Positions 42,426-64,000 are shown, counted from the stretch's first letter. The stretch is 64,000 nucleotides of DNA from Actinacidiphila alni (GCF_900112845.1 NZ_FONG01000013.1:164485-228484), one strand, 5' to 3'. Program-made: numbers and translations. Notes: generated from the sequence alone by a model not told the origin.

Positions 42426-42426
<1 letters not shown>
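41083..42426 (+). CDS. FADH2-dependent halogenase acting on carrier-bound pyrrole (PltA-like)
   Basis: 447 aa from TTG 41083, with GGAG 5 nt upstream. FAD-binding IGGGPAGSTAASYLTRAG is at the N terminus. REHVGESLVPATTPVLREIG and FPRKFGAAWT follow, where the catalytic Lys of flavin halogenases would lie. The halogenase signature WxWxIP is intact as WVWQIP (residues 235-240). GDAARFVDPIFSSGVSVALN is the second FAD contact. Position between the carrier protein and PKS genes fits chlorination of pyrrolyl-S-carrier. The flavin reductase at 59164 can provide FADH2. Overlaps the PKS start as TGATG. Confidence 0.92.
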
Positions 42427-55744
<13,318 letters not shown>

Positions 55745-55807
55745 CCCGCCGACCGGCAGGACCGGCCGACACCCCAGCACACCCAGCCGTTTCCCAGGAG
55801 GTCGCAG

Positions 55808-57445
55808 ATGACACCCCCACGCCACGACGTCGCCATTCTCGGCGCCGGCATCGCCGGCTCCATCCTGGGGGCCGTGCTTGCCCGCAACGGCGCCAAGGTG
55901 CTGCTGCTCGACGCCGGCACCCACCCCAGGTTCGCGATCGGCGAGTCCACCATCCCGTACACCTCGGTGCTGCTGAAGGTGGTCGCCGCCCGCTACGACG
56001 TCCCCGAGATCGCCCACCTGGCCAGCTTCCAGAGCGTGCGCAAGCACGTCACCGGGGCCTGCGGCATCAAGCGCAATTTCGGCTTCGTCTACCAGCGCGA
56101 GGGCCAGGCCCAGCAGCCCGACGAGGTCAACCAGTTCGTCATCCCGAAGATGCTGCACACCGAGAACCACTTCTACCGGCAGGACATCGACGCCTACATG
56201 GCGTACACCGCCGCCTCCTACGGCGCGGACCTGCGGCAGCAGACCCGGATCCAGGACGTCGACATCGACGGCTCCGGCGTCACCCTGACCACCGACCGCG
56301 GCGAGACCTTCCTCGCCCGCTACGTGGTCGACGCCAGCGGCCACAAGGCCCCGGTCGCCGAGCACTTCGGACTGCGCGAGCAGCCCACCCGGTTCAAGCA
56401 CCACTCGCGGTCGATGTTCACGCACATGGTCGGCGTCACCCCGTACGACGACGTGATGCGCAACCCGTCGCAGTACGGCAACCCCAGCCCCTGGCACCAG
56501 GGCACCCTGCACCACGTCTTCGACGGCGGCTGGCTGTGGGTGATCCCCTTCGACAACAACAAGGGCGGCACCAACCGGCTGTGCAGCGTCGGCCTCACCC
56601 TCGACCCGCGCCGCCACCCGCGCCCCGACGGTCCGCCGCAGCAGGAGTTCGACGACTTCCTGCGCCGCTTCCCCGACATCGCCCCGCAGTTCAAGAACGC
56701 CCGGCCGGTGCGCGAGTGGGTCTCCACCGGGCGGTTGCAGTACTCCACCACCAGCACCGTCGGCGACCGCTTCTGCATCACCGCGCACGCCGCCGGCTTC
56801 ATCGACGCGCTCTACTCACGCGGCCTGACCAACACCCTCGAAGTCGTCAACGTCCTCGGCCACCGGCTGCTCGACGCCATCCGCGACGACGACTTCTCGC
56901 GCGAACGCTTCGCCTTCGTCGAGCAGTTGGAGCAGGGCCTGCTCAGCGCCAACGACGACCTGGTCAACAGCTCCTTCATCGCCTTCCGCGACTACGGCCT
57001 GTGGAACGCGGTCTTCAGGACCTGGGCGATCTCCACGGTGCTCGGCACGTTCCACCTCCAGGGCATCTACGACAAGCTGCGGCACGGCGACACCGGCCCG
57101 CTGCGCGAGATGGAACACGCCAAATACCTCGGCTCGCCCTTCCCCGTCCACGACGGCTGCAACGAGCTGCTGCGCACCACCACGGCCGTCAGCGAACAGG
57201 TGGAGAGCGGCACGATGACCGCGCAGGACGCCACCCGGCGGCTGTTCGCGCAACTGTCGGACGCCGACTTCATCCCGCCGCCGCTGGGCCTGGACAAGCC
57301 GGGCAACCACTTCTTCCACGCGACGCCGCCCCGGATGGCCCGCACCGTCGCCTGGGCGCAGACCAAGGCGCCCGCCGACATCTCCGGCACCGTGACCCAC
57401 GCCATGCGCGGCTTCGCCAGGGAGCGCATCGCGCACAGCCGCTGA
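55808..57445 (+). CDS. FADH2-dependent halogenase, phenol type (PltM-like)
   Basis: 545 aa; ATG 55808 follows AGGAGGT. The FAD motif is intact as ILGAGIAGSILG (G12, G14, G17), with FAIGESTIPYTS next. The signature WxWxIP is WLWVIP at 242-247, inside GTLHHVFDGGW. The second FAD contact is AHAAGFIDALYSRGLTNT. Compared with the PltA-like protein it is longer by about 100 residues and belongs to a different branch that includes halogenases of free phenols. It probably chlorinates the resorcinol ring or a related phenol. It directly precedes its degenerate homologue. Confidence 0.9.
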   Translation: MTPPRHDVAILGAGIAGSILGAVLARNGAKVLLLDAGTHPRFAIGESTIPYTSVLLKVVAARYDVPEIAHLASFQSVRKHVTGACGIKRNFGFVYQREGQAQQPDEVNQFVIPKMLHTENHFYRQDIDAYMAYTAASYGADLRQQTRIQDVDIDGSGVTLTTDRGETFLARYVVDASGHKAPVAEHFGLREQPTRFKHHSRSMFTHMVGVTPYDDVMRNPSQYGNPSPWHQGTLHHVFDGGWLWVIPFDNNKGGTNRLCSVGLTLDPRRHPRPDGPPQQEFDDFLRRFPDIAPQFKNARPVREWVSTGRLQYSTTSTVGDRFCITAHAAGFIDALYSRGLTNTLEVVNVLGHRLLDAIRDDDFSRERFAFVEQLEQGLLSANDDLVNSSFIAFRDYGLWNAVFRTWAISTVLGTFHLQGIYDKLRHGDTGPLREMEHAKYLGSPFPVHDGCNELLRTTTAVSEQVESGTMTAQDATRRLFAQLSDADFIPPPLGLDKPGNHFFHATPPRMARTVAWAQTKAPADISGTVTHAMRGFARERIAHSR

Positions 57446-57503
57446 CCCGGCCGCCGGCCCCGTACGAGCAGGACCAACCCGACCCGAACAGGTGATGGGC
57501 ACC

Positions 57504-59174
57504 ATGACAACCGACCCCGACCACATCGGCGACGACCAGCGCGACCCGGACGTCACGGTGCTCGGCACCGGGATCACCGCCACATCGCTGGCGGTGATCC
57601 TGGCCCGGCACGGCCTGCGGGTGCTGCTGCTCGGCGACCGCGACCGGTCGGCGAGCGAGCCCGGCGAGATGACCCTGCCGTGCACCTCGTTCCTCTACGA
57701 GGTGATCGCCGAGCGCTACCGGGCCCCGGAGATCGGCCTGCTCGCCGACGCCGGCCGGGTCGGCCGGGAACTGTCGTTCAACTGCGGTGTGCAGCGCACC
57801 CTCGGCTTCGTGCACCACCAGGAGGGCGCCGGCCACCGGCGGGCCGACTCGCTGCAGTTCAACATCCCCTCCGAGCACGGCGAGAGCCGCTTCTACCGGC
57901 CCGACCTGGACGCCTGGATGCTCGCCGCGGCGGTCGGCCGCGGCGCCCGCGTACGGCACCGGGTCCGGGTCGACAAGGCCGTCGCGGAGGACGGCAGCGT
58001 GCGCCTGACGCTCGCGGACGGCGAGGAGATCCGTACCGGCTTCGTCGTCGACACCACGGGACCCGACTCGGCGGTGGCCCGCGCGCTCGGCGCCGAACGG
58101 GTCTCCGGCGGCGCCGGCACCCGGGTGATCGGCGCGCACGTCCTGGGCGTCCGGCCGTACGAGCGGGTGGCACCGGTCCTCAAGGGCTCGCACCCCTGGT
58201 CGCAGGGCACCTTGCACCACGTCTTCGACGGCGGCTGGATCCAGATCGGGCACTTCCGCAACTACGAAGGCACGCCCGCCGGTTCGGCCCTCGCGACGGT
58301 CACGCTGTCGCTGGACGCGGCCCGCTTCCCGCGCGGCGCCGACCCCGAGGGACCGGACGGCGGCGGCTGGCAGGAGATCCTCGCGCACGCCGCCCGTCAC
58401 CCGGCCGTCGCCGCCCAACTCGACGCCGCCCGGCCCACGTTCACCTGGGCGTCGGAGGCCGGGCAGTGGCACGCCTCGCGCACCGTCGGCGACCGGATGC
58501 TGCTGCTCGACCAGGCCGCGCTCGGCGGCGACCCGGTCCTCGGCCGCGACCTCTACACCTCCGCCCAACTCGTCTACTCCGCGGCCTCCGACATCCTCGC
58601 CGCGGCCAGGGACGACGACTGGTCGGCGGGCCGCTTCCGCTATCTGGAGCGGCTTCAGCACGGTATGGCGGACCGTCAGGACCGGCTGGTGGAGGCCGCG
58701 TTGACGGCGTCCAGCGACCCGTTGCTGTGGAGTGCGACGGCCCGGGTCTGGCTGCTGGGCACGATGTTCGACGCGCTGTCCCTCAAGCGCAGCGCGAAGA
58801 CCATGGCGGCCGGCGCCGCGGAGGCCGCCCTCGCCTCGTTGCGCGGTGACCCGGCCACCGGGGTCTGCCACGAGACGGTGCCCGAGTACCGGGACCTGCT
58901 CGACTTCACCCTCGCCACCTGCCGGGAGACCGCCGCGGGCCGCACACAGGCCCGGCAGGCCGCCGACCGGATCTTCGTACGGCTGCGCACCGAGCCGATG
59001 GTGCCGCCGATCTACGGCTTCGGCGACCCCCGGGACAAGGAGTACGTGCTGACCACCCCGCAACGGCTGCGCACCCTGCTGTGGGCGCGCAAGGAGGCAC
59101 CGCCCGCGGTGCTGCGCCTGGTGAAGCCGTACGGGGCGCGCGGCGGGGGAAGAGACCTCGGCCATGACGACTGA
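57504..59174 (+). CDS. Degenerate halogenase homologue (PltD-like pseudoenzyme)
   Basis: 556 aa from ATG 57504; ATG 57495 and GTG 57492 are in-frame alternatives. It is colinear with the 55808 product (SQGTLHHVFDGGW, SRFYRPDLDAWM, LGFVHHQEGAG). However, the third FAD glycine is Ala26 in LGTGITATS, WxWxIP is replaced by WIQIGH (245-250), and the distal FAD motif is replaced by LDQAALGGDPVLGRD. The frame is intact with normal codon bias, so it is not a decayed gene. In pyoluteorin the PltD protein is a similar halogenase relative lacking key residues. It may be a non-halogenating partner of the intact enzyme or act in ring formation. It overlaps the flavin reductase start by 11 bp. Confidence 0.8.
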   Translation: MTTDPDHIGDDQRDPDVTVLGTGITATSLAVILARHGLRVLLLGDRDRSASEPGEMTLPCTSFLYEVIAERYRAPEIGLLADAGRVGRELSFNCGVQRTLGFVHHQEGAGHRRADSLQFNIPSEHGESRFYRPDLDAWMLAAAVGRGARVRHRVRVDKAVAEDGSVRLTLADGEEIRTGFVVDTTGPDSAVARALGAERVSGGAGTRVIGAHVLGVRPYERVAPVLKGSHPWSQGTLHHVFDGGWIQIGHFRNYEGTPAGSALATVTLSLDAARFPRGADPEGPDGGGWQEILAHAARHPAVAAQLDAARPTFTWASEAGQWHASRTVGDRMLLLDQAALGGDPVLGRDLYTSAQLVYSAASDILAAARDDDWSAGRFRYLERLQHGMADRQDRLVEAALTASSDPLLWSATARVWLLGTMFDALSLKRSAKTMAAGAAEAALASLRGDPATGVCHETVPEYRDLLDFTLATCRETAAGRTQARQAADRIFVRLRTEPMVPPIYGFGDPRDKEYVLTTPQRLRTLLWARKEAPPAVLRLVKPYGARGGGRDLGHDD

Positions 59175-59829
59175 CCAGGAGCGGGGCCGGGGCCCGGTCG
59201 CGGACGCGACCCCGCACGAGGGACCGGACCAGGACTTCCGCCGCAGCGACATCCGACGCAGGCTCGCCCACCTGGGGATCGTGGACATGGACATGGACAC
59301 CGGAACCAAACGGTTCCCCGCACAGGCCCTGCCGCCCGAGCCGTCCGCCATGCGCCAGGTGTGCGGGCACTTCGCCACCGGCATCACCGTCGTCACCAGC
59401 CAGCTGGACGGGCAGTGGGTCGGCGCCACCGTCAACTCCTTCACATCGGTGTCGCTGGAGCCGCCGCTCGTGCTGTTCTGCCTGCGGCACGACTCCCGGC
59501 TGCTGGCCGCCGTACGCGCCTGCGGCACCTTCGCCGTCAGCATCCTCGGCGCGGGCCAGGGACCGGCCGCGATGGGCTTCGCAGCGCCGGGACCCACCGG
59601 CTTCGACGGCTTCGACTGTCTGAGCGGAAGCTGCGGCGCGCCGATCCTGCGCGGCGCCATCGGCTTCCTGGAGTGCAAGGTCGCCGACGAGTACCACGGC
59701 GGCGACCACCGGATCGTGATCGGCGCCGTGACCTCGCTCGGCACGCTCGAGGACGGCACGGAGGACGACGGGCCGCTCACCTTCTACCGCGGGCGGCTCG
59801 CGCGGCTGGACAAGGAGGCTGACCGATGA
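59164..59829 (+). CDS. Flavin reductase (HpaC/PheA2-like), FADH2 supplier for the halogenases
   Basis: 221 aa from ATG 59164, overlapping the halogenase homologue by 11 bp. Residues 1-60 are a charged extension. The flavin reductase domain follows: MRQVCGHFATGITVVTSQL, VGATVNSFTSVSLEPPLVLF, FAVSILGAGQGPAAMGFA, and GDHRIVIGAVTSL near the end. This split-barrel family reduces FMN or FAD with NAD(P)H and releases free reduced flavin. With three halogenase-type proteins in the cluster its role as FADH2 source is well supported by context. Its stop overlaps the next start as ATGA. Confidence 0.92.
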   Translation: MTTDQERGRGPVADATPHEGPDQDFRRSDIRRRLAHLGIVDMDMDTGTKRFPAQALPPEPSAMRQVCGHFATGITVVTSQLDGQWVGATVNSFTSVSLEPPLVLFCLRHDSRLLAAVRACGTFAVSILGAGQGPAAMGFAAPGPTGFDGFDCLSGSCGAPILRGAIGFLECKVADEYHGGDHRIVIGAVTSLGTLEDGTEDDGPLTFYRGRLARLDKEADR

Positions 59830-61703
59830 GCGCCGACCTGACGACGACCCCCGACGACACGCTTGCCCCCGACCACACACCTGTCTCGGACCGCACACCT
59901 GCCCCCGATCGGACGCCTGCCGCCGACCGCACGCCTGCCGCGGGCCATGCGCTCGCGGTCGGGCCGACGACGGGCTCCGAAGCGGCCACCCTGGTCGAGG
60001 CGCTCCGGCGGCGCGCCGCGGCCACGCCCGACGACACCGCCTTCGTCTTCCTGCGCGACGGCGAGGAACCGGGCGAATCCCTCACCTACCGCGCCCTGGA
60101 CACCGCGGCCCGGCAGTACGCCGCCGCGTTCACCGCCGCGGGGCTCGCGGGCCGCAACGCGGTGCTCCTCTATCCGTCCGGCGCCGACTTCGTCCGCGCC
60201 CTGCTCGGCTGCATGTACGCGGGCGTGGCCGCGGCTCCCGTCCAAGTACCGCACCGGATCGGGGGACTTCAGCGGCTGCGCGGCATCGCCGACGACGCCG
60301 GCGCCCGCGCCGTCCTCACCACCACCGAGGTCGCGGCCGACCTGCGCGAACGCTTCGCCGACCGCCCCGAACTGGCCGGTCTCACCCTCATCGCCACCGA
60401 CGCGATGCCGCTGCCGGACGCCGCCGCCTGGCGCGGCCCGCTGCCGGGGCCGGCCGACACGGCGCTGCTCCAGTACACCTCGGGGTCCACCGGCGACCCC
60501 AAGGGCGTGATGGTCACCCACGCCAATTTCATCGCCAACGCCCGCGAGACCGACAGCCTCTGGCCCAGCGGCCCGGACGCCACCGTGGTGTCCTGGCTGC
60601 CGCTCTTCCACGACATGGGCATGCTCTTCGGCATCATCCTGCCGCTGTGGGCGGGCCCGACGTCGTATCTGATGACGCCCGAGTCCTTCATCCGCCGCCC
60701 CGCCCGCTGGCTGGAAGCGATCTCGCGCTTCCGTGGCACGCACGCCGCCGCGCCCGGCTTCGCGTACGACCTGTGCGTCACCGCCGCGGCAGAGGGCCGG
60801 ACGGGCCCCGGGCTCGACCTGTCGAGCTGGCGCGTCGCGGGCAACGGGGCCGAGCCGGTGCGCTGGCACACCATCCGGAATTTCGCCGCGGCCTTCGCAC
60901 CCGCCGGTTTCGACCCGCGCGCGATGTGCCCCGGCTACGGCCTCGCCGAGAACACCCTCAAGGCCACCGGCGACCGCGCCGACCGGGAACCCGCCGCCCT
61001 GTGGGTCTCCGACGACGCGCTGCGTGACGGCGTGGTCCGGCGGGTCGACGCGGACGCGCCCGGCGCCGTCCCGCTCGTCGGCTGCGGCGCGCCCGAGGGC
61101 GGTACCCGGATCGCGATCGTCGACCCGACGACGCTCGACCCGCTGCCGGACGACCGGGTCGGCGAGATCTGGATCAACGGCCCCTGTGTGGCGGCCGGTT
61201 ACTGGGGCCGGCCGGAGGCGAGCAAGGAGACCTTCTGGGCCCGCACCGCCCCCGGCGCCGAGGACGGCAGGGAGTATCTGCGCACCGGCGACCTGGGCTT
61301 CGTGCACGAGGGCACCCTCTACGTCAACGGACGGCTGAAGGACCTCGTCATCCGCTCGGGCCGCAACCACTACCCGCAGGACATCGAGCTGTCCGCCGAG
61401 ACCGCCGCCCCGGGCCTGCGGCCCAACTGCGCCGCGGCCTTCTCCGTGGACGACGGCAGCACCGAGAAGCTGGTGGTCGTCGTCGAGGCGGACGGCAGGA
61501 CGCTGCGCGAGACCGGCACGCAGCGGCTGCGCCGGCTGATCCGCGACGCGGTCTGGGACCACCACCGGCTGGAGGCCGACGACGTGCTGCTGGTCCGGCG
61601 CGGCGCACTGCCCAAGACGTCGAGCGGCAAGGTGCGCCGCCGCGCCTGCCGGCAGCTCTACACCGATGGCTCACTCGCCGACTCCGTCGTCCGGGACGGC
61701 TGA
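59826..61703 (+). CDS. Fatty acyl-AMP/acyl-CoA ligase (FAAL-like)
   Basis: 625 aa from ATG 59826 (ATGA overlap). Residues 8-40 are a Asp/Thr/Pro repeat. The adenylate-forming domain shows LVEALRRRAAATPDDTAFVF, LLQYTSGSTGDPKGVMVTHA, LPLFHDMGMLFGIILPLWAG, CPGYGLAENTLKAT, YLRTGDLGFVHEGTLYVNGR and LPKTSSGKVRRRACRQLY. These are typical of long- or medium-chain FAALs. Directly before carboxylase genes it probably activates a medium-chain fatty acid that becomes the substrate of the carboxylase. FAALs usually hand acyl-AMP to a carrier protein rather than CoA, so the exact acceptor is uncertain. Confidence 0.88.
   Translation: MSADLTTTPDDTLAPDHTPVSDRTPAPDRTPAADRTPAAGHALAVGPTTGSEAATLVEALRRRAAATPDDTAFVFLRDGEEPGESLTYRALDTAARQYAAAFTAAGLAGRNAVLLYPSGADFVRALLGCMYAGVAAAPVQVPHRIGGLQRLRGIADDAGARAVLTTTEVAADLRERFADRPELAGLTLIATDAMPLPDAAAWRGPLPGPADTALLQYTSGSTGDPKGVMVTHANFIANARETDSLWPSGPDATVVSWLPLFHDMGMLFGIILPLWAGPTSYLMTPESFIRRPARWLEAISRFRGTHAAAPGFAYDLCVTAAAEGRTGPGLDLSSWRVAGNGAEPVRWHTIRNFAAAFAPAGFDPRAMCPGYGLAENTLKATGDRADREPAALWVSDDALRDGVVRRVDADAPGAVPLVGCGAPEGGTRIAIVDPTTLDPLPDDRVGEIWINGPCVAAGYWGRPEASKETFWARTAPGAEDGREYLRTGDLGFVHEGTLYVNGRLKDLVIRSGRNHYPQDIELSAETAAPGLRPNCAAAFSVDDGSTEKLVVVVEADGRTLRETGTQRLRRLIRDAVWDHHRLEADDVLLVRRGALPKTSSGKVRRRACRQLYTDGSLADSVVRDG
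59853..59942 (+). repeat. Five 18-bp tandem repeats in the ligase 5' coding region
   Basis: Units of 18 bp from 59853 to 59942 encode DDTLAP, DHTPVS, DRTPAP, DRTPAA, DRTPAA. They give a flexible N-terminal extension not needed for the adenylation fold. Confidence 0.85.
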
Positions 61704-61732
61704 CGCCGGTCATGACACACCGAGGAGACACC

Positions 61733-63313
61733 GTGCCCGCAAGCCGAGGCGCCGGCACCACCGCCGACCGACTGGCCGAACTCGCCCGCAGGCGCGCCGA
61801 GTCGGCGCGCATGGCGACCGAGACGCCGGCCGTCGCCCGCCAGCACGACAAGGGCAAGCTCACCGCCCGCGAACGGATCGAGGCGCTGGTCGACCCCGGC
61901 AGCTTCGTCGAACTGGACGCGATGGCCAGGCACCGCAGCCACGACTTCGGCATGGAACGCCAACGCCCGCTCGGCGACGGGGTGATCACCGGATACGCCA
62001 CCATCGACGGCCGCCGCGTCTGCCTGTTCGCGCAGGACTTCACCGTCTTCGGCGGCAGCCTCGGCGAGGTCTACGGCGAGAAGATCGTCAAAGTGATGGA
62101 CCTGGCGCTGCGCACCGGCTGCCCGATCATCGGGATCAACGACTCCGGCGGCGCCCGCATCCAGGAGGGCGTGGTCTCGCTCGCCTTCTACGCCGAGCTG
62201 GTCAAACGCCATGTGCAGGCGTCCGGCGTCATCCCGCAGATCTCCCTGATGACCGGGCCGTGCGCGGGCGGCGCCGTCTACGCGCCCGCCATCACCGACT
62301 TCATCGTCATGGTCGAGGGCATCTCGCACATGTTCGTCACCGGCCCGGACGTGCTGCGGACGGTGACGGGCCATCAGATCGACCGCGAGGAACTGGGCGG
62401 CGGGCACAGCCACAACACGATCTCCGGCAACGCCCACCACCTCGCGCGCGACGAGAAGGAGGCGTTCGAGTACGTCCGCCTGCTGCTCGGCTACCTGCCG
62501 TCGAACAACATGGACGACGCGCCGGAGTACGAGGTCCCCCTCGCCGAGGAGTTCACCGCCGCCGACCGCGCGCTCGACACCCTGATCCCCGACGAGGCCA
62601 ACCGGCCGTACGACATGCGCCAGGTGATCCACACCGTGCTGGACGACGGTGAACTCCTGGAGACCCAGGAGCTGTTCGCCCGCAATGTGATCTGCGGCTT
62701 CGGCCGGATCGAGGGCCGCAGCGTCGGTGTGGTCGCCAACCAGCCCTCGCACATGGCCGGCGCGCTCGACATCGACGCCAGTGAGAAGGCCGCCCGCTTC
62801 ATCCGCACCTGCGACGCCTTCCACATCCCGGTGCTCACCTTCGTGGACGTCCCCGGCTTCCTGCCCGGCCTGGAACAGGAACGCGGCGGCATCATCCGCC
62901 GCGGCGCCAAACTCATCTACGCCTACGCCGAGGCCACCGTCCCGATGGTCACGGTCGTCACCCGCAAGGCGTACGGCGGCGGCTACGGCGTGATGGGCTC
63001 CAAACACCTCGGCACCGACGTCAACCTCGCCTGGCCCACCGCCGAGATCGCCGTCATGGGCGGCGAGAGCGCCGTCACCGTGCTGCACCGCCGCGCCGTC
63101 GAACAGGCCGAGGACCCGGCGGCCGAACGCGAACGGCTGCGCGCCGAGTACGAGCAGGCGCTCTGCAACCCGTACGTGGCCGCCGAACGCGGCTACGTGG
63201 ACGCGGTGATCATGCCGCACGAGACCCGGGTCCAGGTGGCCCAGGCCCTGCGCGCGCTCGCCGACAAACGGGTGACGCGGCTGCCCCGCAAGCACGGGAA
63301 CATCCCGCTGTGA
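61733..63313 (+). CDS. Acyl-CoA carboxylase beta (carboxyltransferase) subunit, medium-chain type suspected
   Basis: 526 aa from GTG 61733, chosen for GAGGAG 5 nt upstream; ATG 61712 is in frame but has no such site. Carboxyltransferase motifs: LFAQDFTVFGGSLGEVYGEK, GINDSGGARIQEGVVSLAFY, SLMTGPCAGGAVYAPAITDF, VPGFLPGLEQERGGIIRRGA and KAYGGGYGVMGSKHLGTDVN. At the position known in S. coelicolor PccB/AccB to separate propionyl- from acetyl-CoA (Asp or Ile), this protein has Gly419. A small residue should enlarge the acyl pocket. With the upstream ligase the likely product is an alkylmalonyl-CoA extender unit. Propionyl- or acetyl-CoA carboxylation remains possible. Confidence 0.9.
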   Translation: MPASRGAGTTADRLAELARRRAESARMATETPAVARQHDKGKLTARERIEALVDPGSFVELDAMARHRSHDFGMERQRPLGDGVITGYATIDGRRVCLFAQDFTVFGGSLGEVYGEKIVKVMDLALRTGCPIIGINDSGGARIQEGVVSLAFYAELVKRHVQASGVIPQISLMTGPCAGGAVYAPAITDFIVMVEGISHMFVTGPDVLRTVTGHQIDREELGGGHSHNTISGNAHHLARDEKEAFEYVRLLLGYLPSNNMDDAPEYEVPLAEEFTAADRALDTLIPDEANRPYDMRQVIHTVLDDGELLETQELFARNVICGFGRIEGRSVGVVANQPSHMAGALDIDASEKAARFIRTCDAFHIPVLTFVDVPGFLPGLEQERGGIIRRGAKLIYAYAEATVPMVTVVTRKAYGGGYGVMGSKHLGTDVNLAWPTAEIAVMGGESAVTVLHRRAVEQAEDPAAERERLRAEYEQALCNPYVAAERGYVDAVIMPHETRVQVAQALRALADKRVTRLPRKHGNIPL

Positions 63314-63546
63314 CCGGCGCGGGAGACCCCGACATCCGGGTGGTCAGGGGCGAGCCGACCGCCGAGGAACTGGCCGCGCTGCTCGCGGTGTGGGCCGGGG
63401 CCGGCGCCGCGGCCGGGCCCGAACCCGGGCCGCAGGGCGCGTCGTACCGCCGCGGCCGGGCCTGGGCCCGTGGCGCCGACCTCCGTACGGAGCGCGGCCC
63501 CGGCCTGTGGCGGCGAGGCGGCCGTGCCGCGCGGTGGACGCCGTGA
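63310..63546 (+). CDS. Acyl-CoA carboxylase epsilon subunit
   Basis: 78 aa from GTG 63310 (GTGA overlap with the beta subunit). The N-terminal part IRVVRGEPTAEELAALLAV is the recognisable epsilon-subunit motif; the rest is Ala/Gly/Arg-rich. Actinobacterial acyl-CoA carboxylases often need such a small protein to join the beta hexamer to the biotinylated alpha subunit. The stop overlaps the GTG at 63543 of an in-frame extension of the next gene. Confidence 0.85.
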   Translation: MTGAGDPDIRVVRGEPTAEELAALLAVWAGAGAAAGPEPGPQGASYRRGRAWARGADLRTERGPGLWRRGGRAARWTP

Positions 63547-63629
63547 GCCGCCCGGGCGGCCGGGAATCCACCACTGACCGGGGCCGGGACGGGGAAGCCG
63601 AACCGGCCGAGCGAGCCAAGGGAGCCATC

Positions 63630-64000
63630 GTGCGCAAGGTGCTCATCGCGAACCGCGGTGAAATTGCTGTCCGCGTTGCCCGTGCCTGCCGGGATGCGGG
63701 GATCGGGAGTGTGGCGGTCTACGCCGATCCGGACCGGGACGCGGTGCATGTGCGTGTGGCCGATGAGGCGTACGCGTTGGGCGGTGACACCCCGGCGACC
63801 AGTTATCTGGACATCGGCAAGGTGCTGGCCGCGGCCGCGGAGTCCGGGGCGGACGCGGTGCATCCGGGGTACGGATTCCTGTCGGAGAACGCCGAGTTCG
63901 CCCAGGCGGTGCTGGACGCGGGGCTGACGTGGATCGGTCCGCCGCCGCACGCGATCCGGGATCTGGGCGACAAGGTCGCAGCGAGGCACATCGCCCAGCG
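63630..64000 (+). CDS. Acyl-CoA carboxylase alpha chain (biotin carboxylase), N-terminal part, cut by window edge
   Basis: The first 123 codons are visible. GTG 63630 is chosen because AAGGGAG lies 5 nt upstream; GTG 63543 is in frame but adds a low-complexity stretch. The start RKVLIANRGEIAVRVARACR, SVAVYADPDRDAVHVRVADE and ADAVHPGYGFLSENAEFA are diagnostic of biotin carboxylase N-terminal domains. The full protein should also hold ATP-grasp and biotin-carrier domains. Codon third positions here seem slightly less GC-biased at the start than in the preceding PKS genes. It completes the beta-epsilon-alpha carboxylase cassette of the cluster. Confidence 0.92.
   Translation, partial: MRKVLIANRGEIAVRVARACRDAGIGSVAVYADPDRDAVHVRVADEAYALGGDTPATSYLDIGKVLAAAAESGADAVHPGYGFLSENAEFAQAVLDAGLTWIGPPPHAIRDLGDKVAARHIAQ

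Noticed and set aside
57504..59174. Halogenase homologue as a frameshifted pseudogene
   Set aside because: The frame is open for 556 codons, with cluster-like codon use and conserved landmarks; substitutions, not frameshifts, remove the motifs.

Overview
The window is high-GC, codon-biased actinobacterial DNA. Frequent GTG/TTG starts, GTGA/ATGA stop-start overlaps, a TTA-bearing LuxR regulator, roadblock/LC7 proteins, SpoIIE/STAS/HATPase proteins and a class F sortase point to Streptomyces or a close relative. No rRNA, tRNA, CRISPR array, transposase or phage gene was seen.

Left part (1-36000), mostly chromosomal background. It opens with the 5' end of the transhydrogenase sthA on the minus strand. 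A carbohydrate block follows: a ROK repressor facing a secreted GH27 and a cytosolic GH36 alpha-galactosidase, then a secreted PL8 polysaccharide lyase and a large secreted beta-helix enzyme (GH87-like) with anchor and discoidin modules. Around these lie DUF2071, cupin, SpoIIE phosphatase and GNAT genes. Next are a roadblock/LC7 gene set without a GTPase, partner-switching proteins (two HATPases, one STAS), a GH16-like protein, a cyclophilin, an alcohol dehydrogenase and an SDR. A cell-surface block holds two DUF4232 proteins around a class F sortase and an ECF-like sigma factor. A three-gene redox operon (ferric-reductase-like membrane protein, 3Fe-4S ferredoxin-reductase fusion, small membrane protein), two divergent aldo-keto reductases with a TetR gene, and a TetR/flavoprotein monooxygenase pair complete this part.

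Right part (about 36200 to beyond 64000), a biosynthetic gene cluster. An atypical LuxR-type regulator with two TTA codons is followed on the minus strand by a prolyl-AMP ligase, a prolyl-carrier dehydrogenase and a type II thioesterase. Divergent from these run a stand-alone carrier protein, a pyrrole halogenase, two modular PKS proteins (KS-AT-ACP-KS-AT-psiDH-psiKR-ACP and KS-AT-KR-ACP), an intact phenol-type halogenase, a degenerate halogenase homologue, a flavin reductase, a fatty acyl-AMP ligase and acyl-CoA carboxylase beta, epsilon and (partial) biotin carboxylase subunits. The layout parallels pyoluteorin (PltL/F/E/A/B/C/M/D/G): proline becomes a chlorinated pyrrolyl carrier thioester, is extended by three units and cyclised to a resorcinol.

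What departs from pyoluteorin is a built-in route that probably makes an alkylmalonyl-CoA extender (ligase plus a carboxylase with Gly at the specificity position) and a second AT with an unusual GPAH motif. The inferred product is a chlorinated pyrrolyl-resorcinol with an alkyl branch, closest in type to the Streptomyces metabolites streptopyrrole and armeniaspirol. This product assignment is inference; whether the cluster is already described needs a database comparison.
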